Under the pieces are notes generated by a model. It saw only the letters and a list, made by a program, of their open reading frames with translations, was not told the origin of the DNA and did no database searches. Both the position numbers and the translations under genes were made by a program. This document shows, piece after piece, positions 1 to 10,097 of a DNA stretch of 64,000 bases (positions within the stretch are counted from its first letter, which is position 1; each line of letters begins with the position of its first letter). This stretch comes from Diploscapter coronatus (taxonomy: Eukaryota > Nematoda > Chromadorea > Rhabditida > Rhabditidae), in the NCBI GenBank assembly GCA_964036155.1, contig OZ038423.1, positions 26,117,249 to 26,181,248 on the forward strand, given 5' to 3'.

Positions 1-78
1 ACATCCCCATCTCCTCCAATCCCGAGTTTTACTAGGTTCGAACAACCTTGAAGATCCGAAATCAAGAAGGAATTTAGA

Positions 79-432
79 ATGCCTCAATCACCAAAGGACG
101 CAGTCCAAACTCAGAGTCATCAAATTGGACAGATTTCTTGCGGCACATGCCAGAGCAATCAAAACAGGCAAGAAAGAGTTGAATTTTTCCAAGATATGGA
201 AATCTGTTTCAGAATCTGTCAACTCGAGTCAGCGCTATTGGCAAAGGACTGCGAACTCATGAAGTACAAGGAGATGACTAAAATGGTAAGAAGCTATATT
301 TGTTTTCTTAAAATCATAATAAAATTGCAGATTCTGAACGCTTCCACTCAAATTTTGGCCCAGGCCGCTCCTCAAAACCCTCTCTTCCTTCACACGAAGA
401 ACATTTTTGCTCAGATGCAGGACTCCCTTTAA
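79..432 (+). CDS. Short protein, possibly Mediator subunit 29-like (may be 5' incomplete)
   Basis: Two exons are visible: 79-285 and 331-432, joined in phase 0 across a 45-base intron with a GTAAGA donor and a TTGCAG acceptor. They give 103 residues. The ATG follows an acceptor-like TTTAG, so it is either a trans-spliced start or the beginning of an internal exon of a gene that enters from the left edge. The middle (EFFQDMEICFRICQLESALL) has the spacing I associate with the MED29 helix containing FYxxCDQLE, and the end (FLHTKNIFAQMQDSL) resembles the closing helix of that family. That similarity comes from memory and is weak. If correct, the product would be a nuclear subunit of the Mediator complex bridging transcription factors and RNA polymerase II. 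A second frame (positions 2-260) is also open without a stop and could be the true frame of the first exon. The function is tentative. Confidence 0.4.
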   Translation: MPQSPKDAVQTQSHQIGQISCGTCQSNQNRQERVEFFQDMEICFRICQLESALLAKDCELMKYKEMTKMVRSYICFLKIIIKLQILNASTQILAQAAPQNPLFLHTKNIFAQMQDSL

Positions 433-3367
433 TTAATTAATTAGTATACTTTGTGTTTAATACGTTTAATTACTTTTTTATTTAATTAGTCCTTAAATCA
501 TTGGTCAAATTGCAATCTCAGACGAAGAAATCTCCCATTATTACGAGATACGTTTTCTTGTGTTTTTGAATTTCCATTTTTAGTATTATTTTTGCATGCT
601 TGTTTTTTGCATAATTGTTTCTTTTATTTATTGTAGCTTGCATAATATTGATTTCTTTAAGTAATGACTAATATTTGAACTACTTGTGAATTCTAATTCA
701 TTCACCATAATGATGAGATGTGCCTTAATGTACGTAGCCTTACCTTTTTCGATAATCAGACTATTCATTCTATCATAAGCCTTATCATATATATCATCAT
801 TATTAAAATTTATTATTTTAGACAACTAAACCCCGACTATTTGCTCAATTTTGTACTATTTTGTTCCTATTTTTATTTTATTTATTATCTTTATTATTTA
901 TTTCGGCACTTTTGGTGCCATTACTATTATCTCTATATCGCACCTCAAATATCGTATTTTTTTTTTTAGAATTTCCTCCATTACGAAAATACTGGCCAAA
1001 TAATTTATTGTTTCTTATTATTTTAAGTATTATATTTATATTCATTCTTCATTTTTTGTTGCATAATTTGCACCCGCCTGAATGTGAATTCTGGTCAACT
1101 ATGTACCTAATTTAAGAAATTTTGCTCTAATTTTGAAATTATTTCCTATTTAATCACGATTTTGAATCTCATATTTACTTTGTTTCGTCTATTATATTTT
1201 GCGTGCAATAAAGTCTTCGAAAATCGAAATGCGCACAATTTTAATCTAATTTATAAATTCGATGCTTATTCAATTGTGAACATCCAGTAGTTTTTTTCGG
1301 GTCCGTCTCAGTTTATGCTGCCTATTAACTTTTCGTGTCTTCTCCGCTTCTCTTTAATTTTTAACTTCTTCATTTTAAAAGAGGTTAAAGGATAAGCATT
1401 CTGCTGAAAGAATGGCTATGTTTTGAGTTACGGGCTTTTAAGCAAAAACTTAAATTATTCCTACATGCACCATGTCTATTGTTCATAATACCAAACTACG
1501 CCGGATTTAGCCCCCAAATGTTTAAATACTTGAAAAATCAAATCTAAGAACTTCCTTGACGCTTGAAACTCAATCCTTCATCTCTAAAGAAGCTTTCACT
1601 ATTCTGAAAATGTCTGAAGTTGACAACTCCCTTCAACCTTTAAAACAGAAGATAGCGTTTTAGGCCTAAACAAATCTAGTGCTCAGCCTCCTAAATGAAA
1701 TTGATGACCGTCATTCATTATCGCCCTTCTATTTCGGGTCAAATTAATCAATTTATTTTTTATCAGAATGGGTTCCTGAAATTAGGGCCTGCATTTCTTG
1801 GCCTAATGAAATTGAGAAGCGTGCATTTGCGGCTCTTAAAAGTGGTTTTTGTGGAATTCATCTAATTTTCACTTTAAACTGGGTGAAAGTTTCAAAACTA
1901 CCCTAAATGCGCGAGATAAATATCCTTCCCTGTGCGAATTCACACTGCTTGTCCTTTGTTAAATGCAGGAGAATCTCCACGTTTCCATTTTCTTCTTACT
2001 ATTTCTAGCTGGAATGAGAAAATAGCGTGAATGAAATGGAGTGGGAAAAGATTTTTCTGCCGTTAAATAATGGAACTCTGAAAATCTCGTGTTGATTTGA
2101 TTTAAGGCTCCCGAAAAACCTACCTTCGGCCCCTAGCTTGTCACGCAATTTCCGTTCTTCTCTACGGCACACGCTTTTTGTGGTCACTGAAAAATTTCTC
2201 CATGATTTGATTGAAAAAGTAAACACCGATGTAGGTGTGGTTTGAATATTTTTAGGCTTACTACGAGGATTCCTAGGTACAGATTCAGATATCCTGAAAT
2301 ACACCTAAATTATGCGCTAATCATTAATATTTTACCGTAGAAGTGCTATTTTATGTGGGCATATGATATAAAATTTATTAAAGATCTACATATTTTCCCT
2401 AGTTTTTCAATACCCTCTTCAATTTTTCTCAGCACATATCAAAACTCATCCTCAAGTTTAATACGTGAAGTATGATTCAAGACTACGCAATATGAAAACC
2501 GCAAAGGTCTGAAGGGTCTTACTTCATATCACCTGTTATTCTAAGTTTTATTGTATTAAAAATTGCATTCTTATTTGTTTTTATCATTTTGAGCTCATGC
2601 TTCTGCGTAATTATGATCGCGTTATTAGACAAATATCCATAAATTCTCTTTGAATTTATTTCAGAGCCCATACCTTTGAAGATTGATAGTATTTCGTCGC
2701 GCATCTTAAATATTTTATATGTTGATGCATTCGTTTTTTTTAAGAGCTCTTGCAAAAGATTCTACAGAAATGTTACAAGTTTATTTTCTTTCAAAACTAA
2801 AACTATAGAATTTTCACCCCACTGCGTAAGTATGTATCTTGCTTCTGTTCGAAGGATTTAATGAGGGTACTCAAATTTTTCGGAACGCTTTTCCAAAGGC
2901 CTAAATTTTTTTGCATAAAATTCGCCTCGTGCATTATTTCATGCTCAGTGGTTTTCAATAGGCGTGGTTAGAATTAGTGGTCTTTTGCAGGGATAAGTTC
3001 AGAAACATAATTTTACGCGGCTCTTTATTATCCTGCTACTGTCATATTGGTTATTCATAATTTCATAGCGTTATAAATATGAAATAGGTATCAAACGACT
3101 AAAATATAACGCATACTTCTCTTTTAAATTATTACATTTAAAGATGTTATGAGGTTTCGAGATTCTTTGCTATTTTTTTCTTTGCTATCTCCATATTTTC
3201 GACGTCTAGTTGTTTTTCCTCTCCCGCACTTCATATAATGAATTCTAATTGTTGAGTTCCTTTCGAGAACTAGCAAATCTTTAGATTTGCCAAAATCAGG
3301 CTAGTTTATTGCGTCTTTTTGGGAACGTCGGTAAAGATCCGCATTTAGAATTTCGAATTTCAGAAAA
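433..3367. other. Intergenic, no gene recognised
   Basis: This is AT-rich sequence with long T and TA runs near 780-1200. Only short overlapping open frames occur, on both strands, with no recognisable domain and no chain of splice-compatible exons. The last few hundred bases presumably hold the promoter of the receptor gene that starts at 3368. Confidence 0.5.
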
Positions 3368-5198
3368 ATGCACGAAGAAACTAATTTTGATCATAGTGAT
3401 CAAAATGCTACGAAACTATACGAATTATCGCCGTATGAATTGGTAAGCTATTGGTTTTTCTTTAAAATACTAGATTTCAAGCTGAATTCGTATAAAACTT
3501 CAAACTTTTCCGAAATATTCTATGTTCAGACCATATGGTGCATACTCTACACGATTATAGCGTTATTAGCTATTGCAGGCAACTCTTTAGTGCTCTATGT
3601 GACGTTATTCCGACTTAGGTAATTTGACTATTCTAATTCGCTTTTTTCGAAATCATACTTTCAGAGTTCGGACTATCACAACTTACTTCATAATCAATTT
3701 GGGATTAGCCGACTTGCTAACTGCAATTTTCGCCATACCATTCAAGTTTCAGGCTGCTTTATTTCAGGTATGTTGATTTTCATATTTTAAGGACTTCCTG
3801 TACTATTCATCACGACTTAGAACTAAATAAAGTAGGGGGGGAGAAAGGTAGCTAGTGAATTTTACAAATTGGGATTATGACGAACTGGCGATAAATCATA
3901 GGAGTTCATTTTAAAATCACGATATTTTAAGGAGTGGTTCCTGCCAAATTTGCTCTGTAAAATAGTTCCATATACGGAGACGGTGACTTTATCGGTGTCA
4001 GTTTTCACCCTGACTGTTTCTGCGATACATGAATTTCGCACCGTGTTTTTCCCTAAACATCACCAATTAAGTGCTAATCGGGCCAGGTAAGTTAAAAAAG
4101 ACACGCTAATTCTCATACAAGAAAAATCATTTAGATGCATTGTATTTACAATATGGATATTCGCAGTAATATTGTCGCTACCACATGGCCTATTCCACGA
4201 AGTTATAGATTTTGAGGAGTCGATAGATGGAGTTATGAAGAATATTTCGCAGGTTTACAACTTAATTTTTTCATATAAACTTAAATTTACTGCTATTTTC
4301 GAAATGAGAATCATTTTAGTGCCTTCCCACATACGCTGAAGAGGATTGGTGGAAATTTTACAACGTTTATTTGACAATAATGCACTATTTCATTCCGATG
4401 ATCATTTTGGACGGAGCTTATATGATGATCGCTATCAAGGTAAGCAGCATTTCGACTGTCTTTTAATCTGAACATAACATTTAGCTTTGTACAACCACAA
4501 CTTTAAAAACCGAAGGTCGTATAGAGCAGAAAAATATCATCAGTGATGTTTCGAATAGAAAGGTCTTTCCTAAATAAAACCAAGACAATAAATATTAAAA
4601 TTTAGCTCATGAAAATGCTCATAATAGTGGTAGCCTGTTTCTCTTTATGCTGGTTCCCTCTAGAGATATATTTGTTGCTAAATGAACTAAAACCGGAAGT
4701 AAATAAGTAAGAAATAGAAATTTATTCTGGATGAAACGATTCATCTTTAGGTGGAAATACATAAATATCACGTTCTTCTGCGCTCACTGGCTAGCGATGT
4801 CTAATTCCTGTATCAACGTATTCATTTATGGGAAATTTAATGTAATCAATAAATTTGAGCTTAAAAATCATATTTTAAATTCAGAGAAAATACAACTATG
4901 AATTTCGACGGATTTTCCGAATTATAAAATATCGTGAAAATCCAGAAAAGGACGATCGAACTTCTAAGAGCATTCTTGAAGAATCGAACGATAGAAAGGT
5001 GCTGTTTTACAAATTTAAAAAAATGAGTGAATTTTACAGATAATAGAAAATTCCTGGCCTACAACTAAATCTAAGTATCGGAATAATGAAAATGCGCCAT
5101 TTCACTCGGAAACCCTTCAAGCCGTACTATTTGATTCTCAACAGGAAGAAATCGATCATTTGAATCAGAGAATTGTCGATATTTCAAATAATTTATGA
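3368..5198 (+). CDS. Neuropeptide receptor, NPY/NPF-type rhodopsin-family GPCR
   Basis: This is a seven-transmembrane receptor that should sit in the plasma membrane of neurons or their targets and signal through G proteins. Exons begin 3368-3442, 3530-3618 and 3665 onward, and run through about ten short introns to TGA at 5196-5198. The start follows TTTCAG, as for a trans-spliced message. TM1 carries GNSLVLYV, TM2 NLGLADLLTAIFAIP, and TM3 the bridge cysteine in NLLCKIVPY. A tryptophan (EWFLP) lies in loop 1, TM6 has CFSLCWFPLE, and TM7 has HWLAMSNSCINVFIYGKF followed by an amphipathic RKYNYEFRRIFR helix. The TM7 block and the IVPYTETVTLSVSVF stretch are typical of nematode npr receptors of the NPY/RYamide group. 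The DRY position reads HEF and NPxxY reads NVxxY, both non-canonical. Family confidence is high; the ligand is unknown. Confidence 0.85.
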
Positions 5199-6540
5199 AA
5201 ACTCGAAAATAACATGATTATCTGATAATCCACTGAGATGACAAGACCTATTCCTTTCTTTGCCATGCCTAGAGAGCGCAAGCAGGTTCACGAGAACCAC
5301 ATTCCGCTATTATTTTTGCTCGGGAAGATATATTCTGGGATGACTAAAACCTTCGATAAGAAAAATAAAATTTGATTTTGAACGAAAGAATCGAAATTTT
5401 CCGGGCTCCAAAATGAACACGCTTTCGCGAACTTCAAACTGCTTGCAGGTTTTTGCAAGGAAAAATTATGCTCCGATTTTTGGCACAGAGCCGTCTCAGA
5501 AGGTCTATCGTCGATCTAGGGCTGATTTTGCATGACATTCGGCCTTTGAAGGGTACTTGCTTCCCATTTTGAGGCCCCTTTACTACATGTCGCACATTTG
5601 CAAGGGGTGAAGCTTGCGCTCTCCAGCCATACCTACACTCCAATTTGTCAATAATTCCTAAGTCTTGTCGATTCAGCTATTGTTGTCAGAAAGTCTTACC
5701 ATTTTTGAATTGCCTAATTTATCCATAATTTAAATATCTGTATTACTCTAAAACGGGTTTGTAATAACTCTTTTGCTGGATTTGAGATCAATTTGAGCAA
5801 TATTATCATATACAATGAAAGCATATTTACAACTGAAAGCATGAGATGGACCTCGTATGAATAACTATCACAACATCTAAGTATTTACAGAATCAATATA
5901 GTGATAATCTGGAAAAGTAGCTGTATCCATTGTATCGCTATATACGAAATAGTATGTATGGGAAAGGAATCTTTGCCTTACCTCTCCCATACTATTTCGT
6001 ATGCGATGAGATGTAACGATATAACTACCTTAACAAATTGTCCAATATAATTGAAATAAATTCAAAATATCGCCCGTTTGTTGGCTTTTAAATTTCCAGT
6101 GCAAATGCAGCAGGGCATACCTGTTGCCGTAATCATGCACGCCATTTCATCGCTAGAGAAATCCGAACAATCGATTAGGTCTATGTGCTCGCAATTTCCT
6201 AAAAAAATAGGAGCCAAAATGGGAAGGCAGCCTGCAAATGACGAAATGCTTTCTTGTATTTGGCGAAATGTCAAAATGATGGAATATCGTGTTAGAGTAA
6301 GATAAGGGAGAAATAATATGGAAAAGACCATTCCGTCATTCGTCAATTACAAGAAAGCGTTTCGTCATTTACAAACTGCCAAATGGAAATAACTTGAAAA
6401 ACGATTAAAATATAATAATAATAATATAGCAAAGGAAGAGTTATTCGTTATCCTTTTATTTCTAACACTAAACTATGTCGTATATTAGTGCATTGCAACA
6501 TAACTACAACTTAGATTTCATAAAAAGCACGTATCTATGA
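5199..6540. other. Intergenic with one hairpin element
   Basis: Apart from the hairpin at 5930-6013, I see no supported gene. A pair of overlapping open frames at 6062-6346 runs on both strands with no family resemblance. The left part is the 3' flank of the receptor gene and the right part the 3' flank of the small secreted protein gene on the minus strand. Confidence 0.45.
5930..6013. repeat. Hairpin-forming inverted repeat
   Basis: The left arm, around 5930-5966, contains ATACGAAATAGTATG followed by a GGGAAAGG-like end. The right arm, around 5980-6013, carries its reverse complement (CCCATACTATTTCGTAT) and continues to a matching TAACGATAT end. The arms are about 33-37 bases with a few mismatches and a loop of about 13 bases. 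This is consistent with a small non-autonomous foldback or MITE remnant in intergenic DNA. No transposase is present nearby. Confidence 0.6.
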
Positions 6541-6861
6541 TTAAATTTGAAAATAATAAATAAAAGTCCAACCTGACTCAATAACCGCCCGATTAATATG
6601 CCGTCTTTTTCTGTGTCTCCATTTCAAGGGCTTCTCAAAATCCTTCGAGAATTTCCAAGTGATTCTTCGTCGATCAAGTGGTCTGTAAATTATTCTTTTT
6701 TTAATAAAAATAAAAAGAGAAAAGTACCGATGGTGTTGACTTTTCTCCCTTATCATTCTTTTTAGAACCCGCAAAGTATCATGTCGGCCTTCTATAAGAT
6801 AATCCTTGAAGCATTCGACGAATATGAAAACCGTAGTGAATATCAGTAGAATTCGAACCAT
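6541..6861 (-). CDS. Small secreted basic protein, possible peptide precursor
   Basis: Two exons (6861-6728 and 6682-6541) join across a 45-base intron with GTACTT donor and TTACAG acceptor, splitting an arginine codon and giving 91 residues. The start at 6861 lies behind a TTTTAG acceptor typical of trans-splicing. Residues 1-17 (MVRILLIFTTVFIFVEC) form a hydrophobic signal peptide. The remainder is strongly basic with several dibasic sites (DRRR, HRKRR), so it could be cleaved by proprotein convertases like a neuropeptide precursor. No cysteine pattern or repeated peptide is visible and I do not recognise the family. The clean splice and signal peptide support a real gene; the secreted role is inference. 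Confidence 0.55.
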   Translation of the reverse strand: MVRILLIFTTVFIFVECFKDYLIEGRHDTLRVLKRMIREKSQHHRYFSLFIFIKKRIIYRPLDRRRITWKFSKDFEKPLKWRHRKRRHINRAVIESGWTFIYYFQI

Positions 6862-9035
6862 AAATAACAAATTCCTAAAAGTGTAAATTCGTGAAAAAGT
6901 CAGGAAAACTTGAATATTTGATGAAAACCGAAATTCGTTATATTCATCAACGACTAAATTCGGCATTGATAATGGAAATGATTGTGGAACCGAGACTTTA
7001 TCAGTGAAATGAGGTTAACCTAATTTCCTTGCTAATGTGACGAAATATGCAAAACTTTTGTGATAGTTTGACGGGAATGATAAGAAAAGTTATGCTGTCT
7101 GGAAAACAATAACATATAGAAAAGAAAATCAGTGAAAGTAAGCCAAGACTTTTAAGTTGCATTTTAAAGTCATTTTTAAAGATTATTAAAACTAATCAAA
7201 TCGTTTGAAATTTGAAAAATCACCAAAGTGACGTGAAAATTTTTCTAATCAACCGGATGATCAAATTTTATATATGAAAGTTCAACTAAGAACCTGATTT
7301 AGTCGTCATTCGGAAAATTCGAAACGACAAATAAAAGTACCCAAATTTGATAGTATGGGAGTATCACGAGGTATCATCATTTTGAATATGAATTTTGAAA
7401 ATCATTCGAAAAATGTCAAAGTTCGAATAATATTCAATGAAAAACCCTAATTTAAAATCATTAAAATGGGCATTTTTAACAAAATAATAAATTGAAATGA
7501 CTGGTGGATATAATTATAATAAATAACAGATTAGCGACAATGACGTTCTTTTTCGGTCACGATTCGGAAAACGACTGTTTCAGCGTTGGAGCGTGAGTTT
7601 CTGCGGTCAAGAATCCGGAAAGTGGGAGTAGTTTGAGATCGGAGCGAAGAAGTCGAAGAAAGAAACGAAAAACACACACAGAAATGGCCGCTCTTTCTCT
7701 CGCAAATTGAGCAAACAAGGTATTTTTATCTAAATATAATCAAGATAGGATTAATTGATATTATTATGATATGAATTTTGCAAATAATAAATATGAAAGT
7801 TATAATAAAAGGATGGTTTAAAAGTTAAGAATTATTTATAAGTAGTGTTTTTAAGCATAAACAGTATGTATTTTTAAGAATGTAGAATAATGATATCACC
7901 TTTGAAAATTAAATAACTGATGATATAATAAAGATCTTTCTGATGTCACTTTGACTTCTATTTGCAAATAAAATCAAATATTGATATAGAGATAGCATCA
8001 GATTATGTGCCAAGCTTTGCGGCATGATTTGATTTGAAGGTTTGTTTTAAGTATCTAATGGAATTGAATCAAAACAAAGATGATCTTCGGAAAAATCCGG
8101 GTTTATTGTGAAATCTCAATGATTGTATCATGAAAATTAAGATAAAAATAATTTTAAAAATCAAAATTCTAAAATGAAAAATAGATTCCAAATTAAAATT
8201 TGAAATTTCATATATTCCTCAAAAAACATTCAATATTAATTACTATTTCTACAAATGTAGTTTACCTAAATCCTGATCAGGATACATTTTTCCGCGTAGT
8301 TTTGTTTTTAAGTTTACGCAACCCGAAACAATCCTTTTCTTTCTGCAGAAATGTTTACACGAAAACGCAGAAAACGGACAATCAGAAAGAAAGCGAAGAA
8401 AATGGTTAGACTAAAAACACGAGTCAAAAAACGTGAGGAAAATAAAACTTCAAAAGATTTTATTATATTATCAACGGGCAGATGATTGAGTGTTATTATT
8501 AGTAATATCTAAGCCAATTTACATATGAAGGACATTAGAATCCAAAATAACCAGAACATTGTCAAGTGCCGGTGCAAATTTATGTCGTATTAGGGAGATG
8601 AAGTTGAAATTCATCAATTGGGTTTTTAGAGTTACGCATTAATGTACCTTATATTTGATGAATGATAAGAAAAGCTATAGTAGAATGTAAAAGTGGCGAT
8701 TGTGAATCCGTAAATCGACCTGAACCATAATTAGTGATGAAAATGAATTCAATCAATTGGGAATTGTGGTCTTGGGTCAATCACAGGGTCATGCACTGCA
8801 GTTTTTATCATTTTCTACGCTAGATTTAATACACTCAACAACAAGACTGCAAGATTTATTCTGCAAATATATAAATAAAAAATTATAAATTATCAAGTAA
8901 TCTAAATTATCAACAAGATCAATAAGAAAAAATGAAAATGGGAAACAATATAACCGAGTCTGAGTGAGTTACCGTATTCAGAAGAGTATTTTTATTAAGT
9001 TATTAAAAATCGATCGATATTTTCAAATATAAAAG
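6862..9035. other. Intergenic, no gene recognised
   Basis: This is AT-rich DNA. A denser, more GC-balanced patch lies at about 7540-7700 (with GGTCACGATTCGG and ACACACAC runs) and could be regulatory for the leftward secreted-protein gene. A 44-codon lysine/arginine-rich frame at 8351-8485 follows a TTTCTGCAG but is probably compositional. Confidence 0.4.
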
Positions 9036-10097
9036 TTACTGCTGATTATTGTATCGTTCGATGCAAGAATTGAGGATTTTTCGGATTTGGTCCTAAAATT
9101 AAACAAATTTTAAATCACAGATAAAAGATTAATTTACCTCAGCTCTCTGGAGCACCTTTAGTTCGTTCAACATCTGAATTACCGAGCGGCTTTCACACAT
9201 ATTCGGCTGGCTGAAAGGTGATATTTATAGATCATTTTTAAACTGTAGAGATTATGAAATAATTCATAGTCAAGTAGTATGAATAGGGAATTTAATGAAA
9301 GTAGAACCCATTAATAATTGTAGTACTATATGAACACTAAAACTTGCGTATTTATGAACATATGAGAAATTTCCTGTAGACTTTGCAGTACTATTTTTAT
9401 CAATTGCCAATAAGGATATCGTACCCCGTCATTCCCCACCCTACTTCGTCTATGCCTTATGTCATGAAATCATCGGTTTTCATATTGTCTATTATTTAAC
9501 TTTAGGTTCACATGATACGATTTAATTTATTTGTCATATGAGAATTTAATATACTTATGATATTGTGAATTCAGGGCTCGTACTAAAGTCCCCCTCACGT
9601 GAACTGAACCTCGTGCGAACTAAACAAAAATTAAACAATCTGTCTTAGTTCGCGCGAGGTTCAGTTCACATGAAGGGGACTTTAGTACGAACCCAGATTA
9701 TAATTTAAATTTAGAAATTGTAATTTACCTATTCTTGGCAAGGAAAGGTGATCGTTCGCTCTGAGAAGCTGACTCTGGCTGTTCGGATTGTGGAACTTCT
9801 GCCGGTTTCAGAAAACCGGATTTTCGTTTGGTCCACTGAAATTAGAATACTTTGAAATTTAGTTTAGAGCCTAAGTTTCAGCTTTAGTTAAAGAGTTTTG
9901 TCTTAAAATAGATCAAACTAACTTCAACTTTAGTCTCGAATTTAGATCCTTACTTCAGAATTAAATTTGAGCTCCAACTCTAAATTCGAAATTAAAGTAT
10001 TTACCTGATCAGTGAAGGTCATTTGGCCGGTGGCTTCATAGACGCAGGCCAAGAGAACACAGAATAGGCAGAGTTGGGCCAAGAATGAGGTTTGCAT
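9036..10097 (-). CDS. nlp-47: NLP-47, adipokinetic hormone/GnRH-like neuropeptide precursor
   Basis: Four exons (10097-10005, 9835-9729, 9210-9138, 9092-9036) with consistent phases give 109 residues. Residues 1-24 are a signal peptide (MQTSFLAQLCLFCVLLACVY then EATG). Cleavage leaves QMTFTDQWT directly followed by the dibasic KR. QMTFTDQWT is the AKH-GnRH-like peptide known from C. elegans NLP-47, where the N-terminal glutamine becomes pyroglutamate and the peptide activates the GnRH/AKH receptor GNRR-1. No glycine precedes the KR, so the peptide should not be amidated. The rest is an associated peptide with two cysteines (NMCESRS and LNSCIER), in the arrangement seen in AKH precursors. The mature peptide is encoded across the exon 1/exon 2 junction. 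The intron between exons 2 and 3 carries a hairpin repeat. This is a secure identification. Confidence 0.93.
9574..9694. repeat. Long-armed hairpin (MITE-like) in the nlp-47 intron
   Basis: Two arms of about 50 bases, 9574-9623 and 9646-9694, are inverted copies with about four mismatches and a loop of roughly 22 bases. The outer ends read GGGCTCGTACTAAAGTCCCC and its complement. The element lies wholly inside the second intron of the minus-strand nlp-47 gene. This structure is typical of a MITE or foldback element; no coding capacity is present. Confidence 0.8.

Noticed and set aside
6062..6346. Overlapping open frames on both strands (75 and 94 codons)
   Set aside because: Neither shows a domain, and frame openness on both strands suggests chance.
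8351..8485. 44-codon lysine/arginine-rich frame after a TTTCTGCAG acceptor
   Set aside because: Composition is explained by an AAA/AGA-rich stretch. No upstream exon or family match.
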